The notes: generated by a model not told the origin, from the letters alone. DNA of 64,000 nucleotides from Verrucomicrobiales bacterium (GCA_029213265.1 JARGNG010000010.1:1-64000), one strand, 5' to 3'; shown: positions 43,851 to 53,765, counted from the first letter of the stretch. A program made the numbers and translations.

Positions 43851-44270
43851 TCAGTTTACGGAGGACCCGTATCCTTTCGGCCAGAAATGCGCTCCGCGAA
43901 AGCTCATCGAGCTGCTCATCGCTCCGACGGACTCCTTGGGGTATTCGGGAAGGCGGATGGATTGCTCAAAGATCGAGCAAAAGCCGGTGGAATCCGTGTA
44001 ACCAAGAGAAATCGAATATTCACGATCCTCGGCCAGAAGAGGAACGATGAAATGTCCGGACTCACGATGAAGAAAAATCATTTCCTCCGCATCCCCGTCC
44101 TTTCCGTTCACCTGCAGGCAAAGACGAACCTTATTGTGAATCGGCTGGCGTTCGCTCGTCAAATTCCAATATACGACAGCAGTGTCGCAATTTCGCGGAA
44201 TTACCGCGAAGGAATCGTCAAAAAAGAGCTCAGAAGTGGCGGGAGGCGTGTGGTGGGCGACGGAATCCAT
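43851..44270 (-). CDS. DUF4912-like protein
   Basis: This 139-residue protein has the pattern FAVIPRNCDTAVVYWNLTSE near the N-terminus, close to the start of the DUF4912 domain (FxVxPRDP..AYVYWEL). The rest is beta-rich (YSISLGYTDSTGFCSIFEQS). No signal peptide or membrane helix is seen. It precedes xerC by 31 nt and is probably in the same unit. Confidence 0.6.
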   Translation of the reverse strand: MDSVAHHTPPATSELFFDDSFAVIPRNCDTAVVYWNLTSERQPIHNKVRLCLQVNGKDGDAEEMIFLHRESGHFIVPLLAEDREYSISLGYTDSTGFCSIFEQSIRLPEYPKESVGAMSSSMSFRGAHFWPKGYGSSVN

Positions 44271-44398
44271 GGCAAAAGGGAAAGTATCTAAGAAAACTTA
44301 ACCATTAATTGATTCAAATTACCAGAACTTTTGTAAAATTATGAAACTTTTTTTTCGAACCACTTGAGAAGGCCTGAAATGCGCTGTTATGGTCTCCC

Positions 44399-45175
44399 AT
44401 GCTGACCAAGCGAATCATCCCCTGCCTCGACGTCACCGACGGACGAGTCGTTAAAGGAACAAATTTTGTAAATCTTCGGGATGCCGGTGATCCGGTGGAC
44501 TGCGCGGTGGAGTACAACCGTCAGGGTGCCGACGAACTCGTTTTTCTGGATATCACGGCTTCGTCGGATGAAAGAAAGACGATGGTGGACGTCGTTCGCC
44601 AAACCACCGAGCGCTGCTTTATGCCGGTCACCGTCGGGGGCGGGATTCGCACGGTGGAGGATATGCGCAAAATGTTGCTCGCCGGAGCCGATAAGGTCGG
44701 GGTCAATACCGCAGCCGTAAATGACCCCGATGTGGTCTCCGCCGGATCCAAAGCGTTCGGTGCCCAATGCATCGTCGTCGCGATCGATGCGAAACGTCGC
44801 GGCGAATCTGCTGAGGACGGATGGGAAGTCTTCACTCACGGGGGAAGAACGCCAACCGGACTCGATGCCCTCGAATGGGCTCGTGAGGTCTACGAGCGCG
44901 GCGCCGGGGAAATTTTACTGACAAGCATGGACGCCGACGGCACGAAGGCGGGCTATGATCTCGAACTCACCGCAGCGATCAGCGAATCCATTTCCATTCC
45001 CGTCATTGCCAGCGGCGGTGCCGGAAATCTCGATCATATGGTCGAGGTCCTCGAAAAAGGCAAGGCCGACGCCGTTCTTGCAGCGAGCATTTTTCACTTC
45101 GGGGAGTACACGGTGGGGCAGGTGAAGGAATATCTCGGCGAACACGGTGTTCCGGTACGGCCGGCGGTGAAGTAG
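44399..45175 (+). CDS. hisF: Imidazole glycerol phosphate synthase cyclase subunit
   Basis: HisF forms imidazole glycerol phosphate and AICAR from PRFAR with ammonia from HisH. It is a 258-residue TIM barrel with [15 protein letters not shown] (catalytic Asp), [16 protein letters not shown], the second catalytic Asp in [15 protein letters not shown], and IASGGAGN. It is alone here, away from other his genes. Confidence 0.95.
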   Translation: MLTKRIIPCLDVTDGRVVKGTNFVNLRDAGDPVDCAVEYNRQGADELVFLDITASSDERKTMVDVVRQTTERCFMPVTVGGGIRTVEDMRKMLLAGADKVGVNTAAVNDPDVVSAGSKAFGAQCIVVAIDAKRRGESAEDGWEVFTHGGRTPTGLDALEWAREVYERGAGEILLTSMDADGTKAGYDLELTAAISESISIPVIASGGAGNLDHMVEVLEKGKADAVLAASIFHFGEYTVGQVKEYLGEHGVPVRPAVK

Positions 45176-45225
45176 CCGCCTTCGCAAGAAGGTTGTCGAA
45201 CGTTCAAGGGGCCTGCGAAAGGACA

Positions 45226-45245
45226 CCACGGTCTTGCGACCGCGG
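45226..45245. other. Hairpin between convergent hisF and pgi
   Basis: CCACGGTC and GACCGCGG flank a TTGC loop, giving an almost perfect 8-bp stem with one wobble position. It could serve both convergent genes as a transcript-end structure, although a T run is lacking, or it could be a short repeat-like palindrome. Confidence 0.35.
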
Positions 45246-45277
45246 CTACCTGCGTCCGCGGCGACATTCAGCATCGC

Positions 45278-46846
45278 CTAACACCCAAACACATCCGCGC
45301 CCGGCCCATCCCCGTCCTCGCGCTTGCAGAATCCGCTCGCGGCGAGGTGGTTAAGGCAATGATAGACCGGCTCGACCTCTCCTTCTCCGAGCGTCTGCGC
45401 CATCGTTTCGGCCGTGACTCCGCCGGAACCGGTTTCGGCGAGATGGTTTTTCACCCGTGTCAGGAGATCGAGAAAATCTCCGGCGGCCTTCTTGCCGGCT
45501 TCGACACCGGGCTGATGGTAGGCATTGATGTTCACGAGGCTGGCATAGAAGGAAACCGCCCGCTCATACAGGGCGATGAGAGCTCCGAGGGTATAGGCGT
45601 TCAGCTCATCCAGCGAAATCGTCATGGAAGGACGACCGCTTTCGTAGAGAGCATTGCGGGTGCCCCGGAGGAATCCCTGGAGAAAGTCACCAGTCGTAGC
45701 ACCGTTCTCGTCGACCGGCATGGAGCTTCCCTTCCGGTTGGAGCGCACTTCGATGAAGGTCGCAAAGAAGTTCAGGAGCCCGTCTCGAAGCTGCTGCACA
45801 TAGGCGTGCTGATCGGTAGAGCCTTTGTTGCCGTAGACTGCGATTCCCTGGTTCACGACATTGCCATCGAGATCGTGTTCTTTCCCGATCGACTCCATCA
45901 CGAGTTGCTGGAGGTATTTGCTCATCAGGTCGAGCCGGTCGCAGTAGGGGAGGATCACCATGTCTTTGCTACCACGCCCGTCGCCGGCGTGATGCCACAT
46001 CAGCGCGAGCGCCATCGCCGCATTCGCCGAGACCTCGTCAACGCGCGTCTTTTCATCCATCGCTGCAGCGCCTTCCAGAAAGCAATCGATATCCAGCCCG
46101 AGGAGAGCCGCAGGCAGGAGACCCACCGCGCTCATGATAGAAGTCCGGCCTCCGATCCAGTCCGACATCGGGATCCGCGCGATCCATCCTTTGGACTCGG
46201 CATATTTGTCGAGCTTGCTCCCTTCGCCGGTCACGGCGATGGCGTGTTTGGGAAAGTCGAGATGGCGGGCCGCGTAGGCAGCCTCGGTCTCCAACATTCC
46301 GTTTCGCGTTTCCGCAGTTCCTCCGGATTTGGAAATCACGATCACGAGAGTTTCGGCGAGACCGGTTCCCAACACCGCGAAGGTATCATCCATTCCGCCG
46401 GGATCGGTATTGTCGAAAAAGTAAAGATCAATGGGCGGGTTGGGAGGTAGCAGGGCCTTCGAAACCAACTGCGGCCCAAGAGCGGAACCGCCAATCCCAA
46501 TGAGAAGAATGTGACGAAACGCGTGATCATTCGGGGCTTTGATATCTCCACGAAGAACTTTTCCGGCAAGAGTCTGCACCTTCTCCTTCACGTCGCGGAT
46601 CCATTGTCCTTCCTCCGCAGGTGCGAGATCGGGATTGCGAAGCCAGTAATGCCCTACGGCCCGGCCTTCATCCGGATTCATGATTTCACCTGCTTCGATT
46701 GCAGCCCGGTCGCGAAAGGCTCGATCAATTTTCGCCTGCATTTCGTTGGACCACTCAGATGGCGCCTCCATCCGGCTGGTGTCGAGGGAGAATCCGAGTT
46801 CAGGGTAACGGATGACGGAATTCTGATAGGTGGACCAGTCGCTCAT
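45278..46846 (-). CDS. pgi: Glucose-6-phosphate isomerase
   Basis: This 522-residue protein interconverts glucose 6-phosphate and fructose 6-phosphate. It has two SIS domains: [19 protein letters not shown] and [16 protein letters not shown] in the first, then [19 protein letters not shown]-like sugar-phosphate contacts ([13 protein letters not shown]) and [20 protein letters not shown] in the second. The C-terminus is longer than usual by about 60 residues. It diverges from the Dabb gene across about 50 nt. Confidence 0.93.
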   Translation of the reverse strand: MSDWSTYQNSVIRYPELGFSLDTSRMEAPSEWSNEMQAKIDRAFRDRAAIEAGEIMNPDEGRAVGHYWLRNPDLAPAEEGQWIRDVKEKVQTLAGKVLRGDIKAPNDHAFRHILLIGIGGSALGPQLVSKALLPPNPPIDLYFFDNTDPGGMDDTFAVLGTGLAETLVIVISKSGGTAETRNGMLETEAAYAARHLDFPKHAIAVTGEGSKLDKYAESKGWIARIPMSDWIGGRTSIMSAVGLLPAALLGLDIDCFLEGAAAMDEKTRVDEVSANAAMALALMWHHAGDGRGSKDMVILPYCDRLDLMSKYLQQLVMESIGKEHDLDGNVVNQGIAVYGNKGSTDQHAYVQQLRDGLLNFFATFIEVRSNRKGSSMPVDENGATTGDFLQGFLRGTRNALYESGRPSMTISLDELNAYTLGALIALYERAVSFYASLVNINAYHQPGVEAGKKAAGDFLDLLTRVKNHLAETGSGGVTAETMAQTLGEGEVEPVYHCLNHLAASGFCKREDGDGPGADVFGC

Positions 46847-46899
46847 AGTTTGTGTCTTTTATGATCGACAGATCGCAGACATACGCAAAAGGTTTCCCC

Positions 46900-47295
46900 A
46901 TGAAAGTTATTCACACCTTTGCTCTGCTTTGTTTCCTGGCCATGATCTCCACGGCCGCGATCGCCGATCATCACAAAAAATCGGAGGCCCCGCTCTTTCG
47001 TCACGCGGTCTATTTTCAGTTCAAGGAAGATGCCACCGACAACGACATTCAGCAGATCGTGGATGAGTTTCTTCTTCTCAAAGAAAAGATCGACACCATT
47101 GTCAGTATCGAATGGGGCATTACGGAAAGCGTCGAGGGACTGAACGATGACTTCACCCATTGCTTTCTCGTTTCCTTCAAAGATAAGTCCGGTCTCGAGA
47201 CCTACATCCCCCACCCTGCTCACAAGGCATTCGTCGAGATCCTGAAGCCGAAGTTGGAGAAAGTGTTCGTCTTCGACTACACGCAAAAGGACTGA
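46900..47295 (+). CDS. Secreted Dabb-domain (stress-responsive barrel) protein
   Basis: The start at 46900 gives a signal peptide (MKVIHTFALLCFLAMISTAA). The mature part of about 108 residues is a Dabb alpha/beta barrel: FRHAVYFQFKEDATDNDIQQI, then FTHCFLVSFKDKSGLETYIPH and a closing VFVFDYTQ. Dabb domains dimerise; their role in exported bacterial proteins is unknown. A hairpin, ATCCTTTTCC with GGAAAAGGAT (47325-47358), lies between it and the convergent Rrf2 gene. Confidence 0.85.
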   Translation: MKVIHTFALLCFLAMISTAAIADHHKKSEAPLFRHAVYFQFKEDATDNDIQQIVDEFLLLKEKIDTIVSIEWGITESVEGLNDDFTHCFLVSFKDKSGLETYIPHPAHKAFVEILKPKLEKVFVFDYTQKD

Positions 47296-47324
47296 CCTCA
47301 GTCTATTTCCTCTTCCGAATCTTT

Positions 47325-47358
47325 ATCCTTTTCCACCACGCTCTTCCGGGAAAAGGAT
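47325..47358. terminator. Bidirectional hairpin between convergent genes
   Basis: ATCCTTTTCC (47325-47334) and GGAAAAGGAT (47349-47358) form a perfect 10-bp stem with a 14-nt loop between the Dabb gene and the Rrf2-family gene. The pairing supports a two-way terminator role, but a classic T run is short. Confidence 0.45.
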
Positions 47359-47381
47359 CTGGAAGAAAAGTAGGAGAGGCT

Positions 47382-47807
47382 TTAAATCACCCAGTCCGCC
47401 CCGTCGTCCTCTTCCGGTTTCGCGACGAGTTCGCTGAGACGGATTGCACGGCAGCAGTCGAGCATCGCTTCATTCACCCGTAGCCAGGCCGCGTGGACAC
47501 CGGAAGCCGACATTCCCCCGTTTCCGGGACTGCTTTCCACTAAATGTTCCCCTTCCATGGCCGAAGCGATCTCTGCCAGCGTAATATCCTCCGGATGACG
47601 AGCCAGCAGATAGCCTCCATTTTTTCCCCGACGACTGATAACGAGCCCCGCCTGACGGAGCGCGGTCAGTATCTGGACGGAATAATTGGGCGACAAACTT
47701 TCCGCTCTTGCAAGATCATCCACTTGCCTCACGTCATCTTTCGAGTAGGTAAGAGCCAACTGCGCCAAAACCTGGCAGGCATACTCTGTTTTCAGGGGAA
47801 GGCGCAT
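47382..47807 (-). CDS. Rrf2-family transcription regulator
   Basis: This regulator of about 141 residues has an N-terminal winged helix (KTEYACQVLAQLALTY, VDDLARAESLSPNYSVQILTALR, RRGKNGGYLLARH) and a dimer helix. The three-cysteine cluster of IscR-type members is absent; one CC pair (AMLDCCRAIR) is present near 120. CymR-type Rrf2 regulators control cysteine and sulfur genes, and this gene is divergent from cysI, so a similar role is likely. A longer start (GTG at 47819) is possible. Confidence 0.85.
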   Translation of the reverse strand: MRLPLKTEYACQVLAQLALTYSKDDVRQVDDLARAESLSPNYSVQILTALRQAGLVISRRGKNGGYLLARHPEDITLAEIASAMEGEHLVESSPGNGGMSASGVHAAWLRVNEAMLDCCRAIRLSELVAKPEEDDGADWVI

Positions 47808-47810
47808 GAC

Positions 47811-47855
47811 ACAATACACGGGAAAAACCGCTTGCGAACACGCTGATACAATACA
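47811..47855. promoter_or_regulatory. Repeated ACAATACA in the rrf2-cysI spacer
   Basis: ACAATACA occurs at 47811-47818 and again at 47848-47855, both in the divergent spacer of 78 nt. The second copy is about 30 nt before the cysI start. Direct repeats here may be sites for the Rrf2-family protein; this is only inference. Confidence 0.3.
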
Positions 47856-47885
47856 TTAGTAAACCACGCAACTTTAAAATCTTTT

Positions 47886-49643
47886 ATGAGCACTCTGGGC
47901 AAATCGGCAAACGAAGGCATCAAAGACGCCAGCGAGTACCTTCGGGGAACCATTCTCGAGGGACTTGCCAACTCGGCGACGGGATCGCTTTCCAAAGATG
48001 ATCAGCAGTTGACCAAGTTTCACGGAATCTACCAGCAGGACGACCGCGACATTCGCAAAGAGCGCCGCAAAAAGAAGCTGGAGCCGGCCCACTCCTTCAT
48101 GATTCGCGTTCGCGTTCCGGGTGGGGTTTCCACTCCTCAGCAGTGGCTCGACATGGATCGCATTGCGCAAGAGCACGCGAACGGCGCTCTCAAGCTCACA
48201 ACCCGCCAGGCGTTTCAGTTTCACGGGGTCATCAAGAGCAACCTGAAGACGACCATCGCCGAGATCAACGAGTCTCTCTTCGACACCCTCGCTGCCTGCG
48301 GAGACGTGAACCGGAACGTGATGTGCAACCCGAACCCGATGCAGTCGAAGGTTCACGCTGATGTGCTGCAGCTCGCGACCGAGATTTCCGATCACCTCAG
48401 CCCCCGCACCGGAGCCTACCACGAGATCTGGCTCGACGACGGAACCGGAGAGAAAGTAAAAGTAACCTACGATGCCCCCAAGATCGATGACATCGCCGAC
48501 CCCGAGGAACCCATCTACGGTAAGCACTACCTTCCACGGAAATTCAAGACCGTCATCGCCGTTCCTCCAAGCAACGACGTCGATATTTATGCGCACGACC
48601 TCGGCTATATCGCCATCCTCGAAGGGGACGACAAGATCGTCGGATACAATGTGACGGTCGGCGGCGGAATGGGAATGACGCACGGCAACGAGGAGACCTT
48701 CCCCCGCCTCGCTGATCTGCTTGGCTTCTGCACACCGGAGCAGGCCGTGATCGTCGGAGAAGCCGTCGTCCGCGTTCAGCGCGACCACGGAAACCGCGAT
48801 GTCCGCACCAACGCCCGTCTCAAGTACACGATCGAGCGCCTCGGTATCGACAAGTTCCGCGAGGAAGTGGAAACGCTCTGCGGATTCAAACTCGAAAAAC
48901 CACGTGACTTTACCTTTGAGGACAACGGCGATCGCTATGGATGGATCGAAGATCACACCGGGCACCATCACTACACGATGTTTGTCGAAAACGGTCGCGT
49001 CTACGACACCGACGACTATCAAATGCTGACCGGTCTGCGCGAAATCGCGAAAGTGCACGAGGGCGACTTCCGCCTGACCGCAAACCAGAACCTCATCATC
49101 GCCAATATTTCCCCGGAAAAGAAAGCGGAGATCGAAACGCTTCTCGCCGATTACAAGATGATCGACTCTCACGAGCGGTCCGCCCTCCGGCTCAATTCCA
49201 TGGCCTGCGTCTCCCTTCCCACCTGTGGCCTCGCCCTGGCAGAATCACAGCGTTACCTGCCTGATCTGGTCACGGAGATTGAAGAAATCCTCGACGACGC
49301 CGGATTACGACAGGATGCGATCACGATCCGGATGACGGGTTGCCCGAACGGATGCGCCCGGCCTTACATTGCGGAAATCGGCTTCGTCGGGCGGGGCCCC
49401 GGAAAATACAATCTCTACCTCGGAGGCGGTTTCCACGGAGAGCGTCTCAGCAAACTCTATGCGCCTTCGGTAAAAGGTGATGATGTCGCCGCAATCCTGA
49501 AGCCCCTCATTCACGACTACGCGAAGAACAGGAAAGACGGAGAGCGCTTCGGTGATTTCACGATCCGTTCCGGATACATCAAGGCGACCGGAAACGGGCG
49601 CGACTTTCACAAAGACTTCGTCGAGCCCGAGTTGGCTGTCTAA
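47886..49643 (+). CDS. cysI: Assimilatory sulfite reductase hemoprotein subunit
   Basis: CysI reduces sulfite to sulfide with six electrons, using siroheme and a [4Fe-4S] cluster. The 585-residue protein shows the siroheme/iron-sulfur cysteines in CVSLPTCGLALAES and TGCPNGCARPYIAEIGFVG, and the sulfite-binding Arg/Lys-rich repeats (LKLTTRQAFQFHGV and FRLTANQNLIIANI). cysJ follows 32 nt later. The spacer towards the divergent Rrf2 gene holds a repeated ACAATACA. Confidence 0.95.
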   Translation: MSTLGKSANEGIKDASEYLRGTILEGLANSATGSLSKDDQQLTKFHGIYQQDDRDIRKERRKKKLEPAHSFMIRVRVPGGVSTPQQWLDMDRIAQEHANGALKLTTRQAFQFHGVIKSNLKTTIAEINESLFDTLAACGDVNRNVMCNPNPMQSKVHADVLQLATEISDHLSPRTGAYHEIWLDDGTGEKVKVTYDAPKIDDIADPEEPIYGKHYLPRKFKTVIAVPPSNDVDIYAHDLGYIAILEGDDKIVGYNVTVGGGMGMTHGNEETFPRLADLLGFCTPEQAVIVGEAVVRVQRDHGNRDVRTNARLKYTIERLGIDKFREEVETLCGFKLEKPRDFTFEDNGDRYGWIEDHTGHHHYTMFVENGRVYDTDDYQMLTGLREIAKVHEGDFRLTANQNLIIANISPEKKAEIETLLADYKMIDSHERSALRLNSMACVSLPTCGLALAESQRYLPDLVTEIEEILDDAGLRQDAITIRMTGCPNGCARPYIAEIGFVGRGPGKYNLYLGGGFHGERLSKLYAPSVKGDDVAAILKPLIHDYAKNRKDGERFGDFTIRSGYIKATGNGRDFHKDFVEPELAV

Positions 49644-49675
49644 GTTCCAGTCCTGACAAAGCACATTTTTTCATC

Positions 49676-51436
49676 ATGAGTTTTCCCGAAAATTCTCCCC
49701 TGCCTCCGGAGCGCCAGCAGCTTGCGCAACAACTTGCGAGCGGACTTCCGGCGGACCAGGCGGCCTGGCTCTCCGGATTTTTTGCCGGCATCGGTTATTC
49801 CGGCAGTCCCGCTGCGATCGCCCCGTCGGCGGCGAAGCAGGAAATGACCATTCTCTACGGATCTGAGTCAGGCAACGCCGAGGCTCTTTCCGGGACAATT
49901 CAGAAAGCGGCAGGCAAGCAGGGATTCAAAACCAAAGTCGTCAACATGGCCGACGCCAAGGCGGCGGCTCTCGCCAAGGCGGAAAATCTTCTCGTCGTCG
50001 TCAGCACCTGGGGAGAAGGCGACCCGCCCGATTCTGCGACCGCCTATCATGAGGAGTTCATGTCCGACGCGATGCCTCAGCTTCCAAATTTGAAGTACTC
50101 GGTCTGTGCCCTCGGTGACACCAGCTACGAGCATTTCTGCAAAATCGGAAAAGACTTCGACGAGCGGCTCTCCAAGCTCGGTGGCGAGCGGGTCTTCGAC
50201 CGCGTCGATTGTGATGTCGACTACGAAGACGCATTCGACGGCTGGCTCAAGGGAGCTCTCGGAGCATTTCCTCAAGCAGGCGTCGTCGCTGACATTCCCG
50301 CTTCGGTCGAAATTCCAGGATCGGTCGTTTACGACAAGAAGAACCCCTACGAAGCGGAGATCCTGGAGAAAATCGTGCTCAATGGAACCGGCTCCATCAA
50401 GGAAACTCTCCACGTGGAAATTTCGCTTGAAGGGTCCGGGTTGACCTACGAGCCCGGAGATTCTCTCGGGATTTATCCGGAGAACCGGGATGCCGACGTC
50501 GAAGCAGTTCTGGCCGCTGCCGGACTGAAAGCCAATGAGAAGCTCGGAGACAAAACCCTCGCCGAAGCGCTCAAGACCGATTTAGACATCACCTCCCTGA
50601 GCCCGGCCATTGCTCTGAAATACAACAAGATCGTCGAAGACAAAAAGCTCCAGGCATTGCTCGACGAGAAGGACAAGGCAGAGCTGAAGGACTGGATCTG
50701 GGGACGCCAGCTGGTGGACCTCCTCGAGACCTATCCGCACAAAGGATGGACCGCTGAAAGCTTCACCGGAATTCTTCGCGGACTCACTCCGCGCCTGTAT
50801 TCGATCGCGTCGAGCTTGAAAGCGCATCCCGATGAGGTTCATCTCACCATCGCCGCGGTCCGCTACCACACCCACGGGCGTGACCGGGTCGGAGTTTGTT
50901 CGACATTCGTGGCGGATGAAATTGCGATCGGAGACACCGCTAAAGTCTTCTTTCACTCCAATAAGAATTTTCGTCTCCCCGAGGACGACTCGACTCCGGT
51001 GATCATGGTCGGACCGGGAACCGGAATTGCCCCCTTTCGAGCTTTTATTGAAGAGCGGGCCGCCAGCGAAGCCAAAGGAAAGAGCTGGCTCTTTTTCGGA
51101 GACCAGCACTTCTCCTACGATTTCCTGTATCAGCTGGAGTGGCTTGACTACCTGGAAGACGGATGCCTGACTGAGTTGACAACGGCCTTTTCCCGCGACC
51201 AGAAAGAAAAGATTTACGTCCAGCACCGTCTCGCCGAGCGAGGCGCCGAAATCTGGAAATGGCTCGAAGAAGGCGCCTACTTCTATGTCTGCGGTGACGC
51301 CACGAAGATGGCAAAAGACGTTCATCAGGCGCTCATGGATATTGCCGTTGCACACGGAGGAAAGTCTCCCGAGGAAGCCAAAGAGTGGCTTGGCGCACTC
51401 CGCAAAGAGAAGCGCTACCAGCGCGACGTTTACTGA
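49676..51436 (+). CDS. cysJ: Sulfite reductase flavoprotein subunit
   Basis: CysJ passes electrons from NADPH through FAD and FMN to CysI. The 586-residue protein has an N-terminal extension (about 1-55), a flavodoxin domain (ILYGSESGNAEAL, STWGEGDPPDSA, CALGDTSYEHFC), an FAD domain (RLYSIASSLKAHPDEVHLT and GVCSTFVAD) and an NADP domain (MVGPGTGIAPFRAF, then FYVCGDATKMAKDV), ending with the family tail KRYQRDVY. Confidence 0.95.
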   Translation: MSFPENSPLPPERQQLAQQLASGLPADQAAWLSGFFAGIGYSGSPAAIAPSAAKQEMTILYGSESGNAEALSGTIQKAAGKQGFKTKVVNMADAKAAALAKAENLLVVVSTWGEGDPPDSATAYHEEFMSDAMPQLPNLKYSVCALGDTSYEHFCKIGKDFDERLSKLGGERVFDRVDCDVDYEDAFDGWLKGALGAFPQAGVVADIPASVEIPGSVVYDKKNPYEAEILEKIVLNGTGSIKETLHVEISLEGSGLTYEPGDSLGIYPENRDADVEAVLAAAGLKANEKLGDKTLAEALKTDLDITSLSPAIALKYNKIVEDKKLQALLDEKDKAELKDWIWGRQLVDLLETYPHKGWTAESFTGILRGLTPRLYSIASSLKAHPDEVHLTIAAVRYHTHGRDRVGVCSTFVADEIAIGDTAKVFFHSNKNFRLPEDDSTPVIMVGPGTGIAPFRAFIEERAASEAKGKSWLFFGDQHFSYDFLYQLEWLDYLEDGCLTELTTAFSRDQKEKIYVQHRLAERGAEIWKWLEEGAYFYVCGDATKMAKDVHQALMDIAVAHGGKSPEEAKEWLGALRKEKRYQRDVY

Positions 51437-51497
51437 GAACGCTCGATCCTGATCTAAATCTTTTCCCTTTCTCTCCTTTCGCTGAGAAAAAGGGTAA

Positions 51498-51555
51498 GGA
51501 GGTGATGCAACAGGGTCAGCTCATCAACCTAATCCTGTTTGCTGTCCTCCTTTGA
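51498..51555 (+). other. Stem-loop with strong ribosome site and 16-residue frame
   Basis: AAGGAGG lies just before an ATG at 51505 that opens a 16-codon hydrophobic frame (MQQGQLINLILFAVLL, stop TGA at 51553). The same bases form a long imperfect hairpin (AGGAGG...CCTCCT, with AACAGG...CCTGTT inside). The spacing of only 2 nt between the site and ATG is poor for translation. A convergent-gene transcript-end structure is the simpler reading. Confidence 0.25.
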
Positions 51556-51587
51556 GGCGGCGGAAATGCTCCCACTTACTCAGCGGG

Positions 51588-53045
51588 CTAGGGGGTCTCC
51601 TCCCGCTCGAACAATTTCCCGAACGGTTGGTAGTTGTGATAGGGCACTGCTTTCTGCATCCACGAATTGACCTCCGCATCGTAGCGTTTTCTCATTTCCT
51701 CCAGTGCTGAGGAATGAGCGGGATCGCCCACCGCGTTCGTCAATTCATTCGGATCCTCTCTCAGGAAAAACAGCTCCTCGGTCCTTTCAAAGGATCCTTC
51801 GGCGTAGGGCCAGTTCACGTATTTCCAATCGCGGGTGACGACCCCGAGGCTGTGCACTTCTTTCGGGCCCCACACGTTGATGAGAGGAAGCTGGTCGTGC
51901 GTCGTCGATTCCGGATCGTCGTAGAGAGAAACGAGGCTGAGTCCGTCAATTCCCCGGGGGACTTCCAGTCCTGCCAACTCGAGAAGTGTCGGATGAATGT
52001 CCACGTTTCCGGTTAGGGCACTGCTGCGCAACCCTTTCCCGGAGTTTTCGTGTCCGGGCAGATACATGATCAAAGGCACCCGGGAAGCTTCTTCGTAGGG
52101 AAGCACTTTGGATCCATATCCGTGGGAGCCACAGAGAAATCCGTTGTCGGAGGTGAAAATGATCGCGGTGTTTCCCGCCACACCGGCTTCCTCAATTGCT
52201 TTCCGGACCATGCCGACGGCCACGTCGATCGCATAGATCTGCTGGTGATAGGTCGCCATGACTTCGTCATAGGATTCGGCATAGCCCCATTCTTCGAAGC
52301 GCACGAACTGCCGCCCCTGGCGACTCTGCTCAGAAAAATGTTCCCCTTTGTCCCGACCGTAGTTGTCCGGCTTCTTGAAGGTCTTTCCTTTGTAAACATC
52401 ATCGAACTGCGGGTCCGGCGTCGCCGGTTTGTGTGGTGCCTTGAAACTGATCGAAAGACAAAACGGCTTCTCCCCGCTGGCCGAATCTTTGATAAAATCT
52501 CTTCCGAAAGCTCCGTAGGAAACGGTCGAATGAGGGAACTCCTTCGCATACGCCTTCATCGATTTGTTTCTTGCCGTAGCGTAATTGGTCTGCCCGGGCC
52601 CGCCGCCCCAGCGATCAAAGTCCTCTTCCGGAAGCCTGCCTTTTCCCTCCGGCTTAGCGGTGATCTCGACTCCGAATTTTCCCGCCATCGCCGTGACATA
52701 GCCGGCTTCACGAAGCAGCATCGGATAACTCTTCTTCCATTTCTTCTCGAGAAGATGTCCGTGCTCAAAGTTGCAGCCGGTACGGTATTCGAAAAGACCC
52801 GTGAGAATGCTGGCGCGACTCGCCATGCAAATCGCAGTGGTGTCGTAGTGCTTATCGAAAGCGATCCCGTCGGCCGCGAGTTGATCGATGTGCGGTGTCT
52901 TCACATCTTCATTTCCATAGCAACCGAGCGAATAGGTCGTCTGATCGTCCGTAAGAAAAAAGACGAGATTGAGTTTAGTATCGTCTGCGTGCACAGAAGC
53001 CGGGCAGAGGATGAGAGCGAGAAGAAATCCGCGAAGGTTTTTCAT
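51588..53045 (-). CDS. Secreted sulfatase
   Basis: This 485-residue protein has a signal peptide ending near SVHA. Sulfatase features are the metal Asp pair in LVFFLTDDQ, the modified Cys73 in CMASRASILTG (converted to formylglycine), and late metal ligands in FTSDNGFLCGSHG. It is an arylsulfatase-type enzyme, probably acting on sulfated polysaccharide. The substrate is not clear. Sulfatases need an activating enzyme, which is not encoded in this window. Confidence 0.92.
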   Translation of the reverse strand: MKNLRGFLLALILCPASVHADDTKLNLVFFLTDDQTTYSLGCYGNEDVKTPHIDQLAADGIAFDKHYDTTAICMASRASILTGLFEYRTGCNFEHGHLLEKKWKKSYPMLLREAGYVTAMAGKFGVEITAKPEGKGRLPEEDFDRWGGGPGQTNYATARNKSMKAYAKEFPHSTVSYGAFGRDFIKDSASGEKPFCLSISFKAPHKPATPDPQFDDVYKGKTFKKPDNYGRDKGEHFSEQSRQGRQFVRFEEWGYAESYDEVMATYHQQIYAIDVAVGMVRKAIEEAGVAGNTAIIFTSDNGFLCGSHGYGSKVLPYEEASRVPLIMYLPGHENSGKGLRSSALTGNVDIHPTLLELAGLEVPRGIDGLSLVSLYDDPESTTHDQLPLINVWGPKEVHSLGVVTRDWKYVNWPYAEGSFERTEELFFLREDPNELTNAVGDPAHSSALEEMRKRYDAEVNSWMQKAVPYHNYQPFGKLFEREETP

Positions 53046-53144
53046 TTCATTTTCCTAACAGATACCGGTCCCCGGGACAATTCCGGAAACGTGGAGAATT
53101 GCACGGTGTGAAAAGTCGCGCTAGGTTCATAGCTCCCAAAAGTG

Positions 53145-53579
53145 ATGCACCAATCCTCCGTCAATCTCGAAGCTTTGCTGGACAGTTGCGCTGAAGCCGG
53201 CCTCCGACGCACCAATGCGCTCCGGGCCTGCCTCAAGGTATTCCTCGCATCCGACCAGCCTCTCACTCTTCAGGAGATCGGTGCGAGCCCGGAACTGGAC
53301 GTCGACTGCGACCCGGCTACCGTCTATCGCCTCGTGACCCGACTGGAAGAGCATCGCATTGTGAGGCGGATCGGCTTTCACAGTCGGGCCGCTCACTACT
53401 GCCTCCGCGAAAGCGCTCATCAGGACTACCTGATTTGTCGCGATTGCGGCTCGGTCGAAATCCTCGATATCGCCTGCCCCGTCGAGCACCTCGAAAAACA
53501 GATCGCCTCGGAGAGCGGCTTCAAAGATCTAGACCACGAGCTCGAATTCTACGGTCGCTGCGTGACCTGCCAGAGCTAG
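53145..53579 (+). CDS. Fur-family regulator
   Basis: This 144-residue protein has a winged-helix domain (RRTNALRACLKVFLASDQPLT, CDPATVYRLVTRLEEHRIVR) and a metal-binding dimer domain with HQDYLICRDCGSVEILD and a C-terminal CVTC. The cysteine pairs match the structural zinc site of Fur and Zur. The metal it senses is not clear from sequence; Zur-type and Fur-type are both possible. ATG at 53145 is chosen over GTG 53142. Confidence 0.88.
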   Translation: MHQSSVNLEALLDSCAEAGLRRTNALRACLKVFLASDQPLTLQEIGASPELDVDCDPATVYRLVTRLEEHRIVRRIGFHSRAAHYCLRESAHQDYLICRDCGSVEILDIACPVEHLEKQIASESGFKDLDHELEFYGRCVTCQS

Positions 53580-53765
53580 AAAGCGGCTTTCTTTCCGTCT
53601 TTCCCGGGACCTTTCCGCCCATTTCGGGCGAAAACCCTATCGTATTTGAGAAAATCTTTTCAAATGCCAGGAAAATGGAATTTACAGTTGTTAGAAACCT
53701 CAGATTTGATATACTTCGCGCACCTGATAAGCAATTTTGCGAAATCCGGTGACACGGAACCACAC

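Noticed and set aside
45226-45245. A REP-like repeat at the hisF-pgi junction
   Set aside because: Only one copy was found in the window, so it is recorded as a hairpin and not as a repeat family.
45347-46450. A 367-residue plus-strand frame opposite pgi
   Set aside because: It is the antisense shadow of a clear glucose-6-phosphate isomerase.
47874-49172. A 432-residue minus-strand frame opposite cysI
   Set aside because: It is opposite an unmistakable sulfite reductase and would block the Rrf2-cysI promoter spacer.
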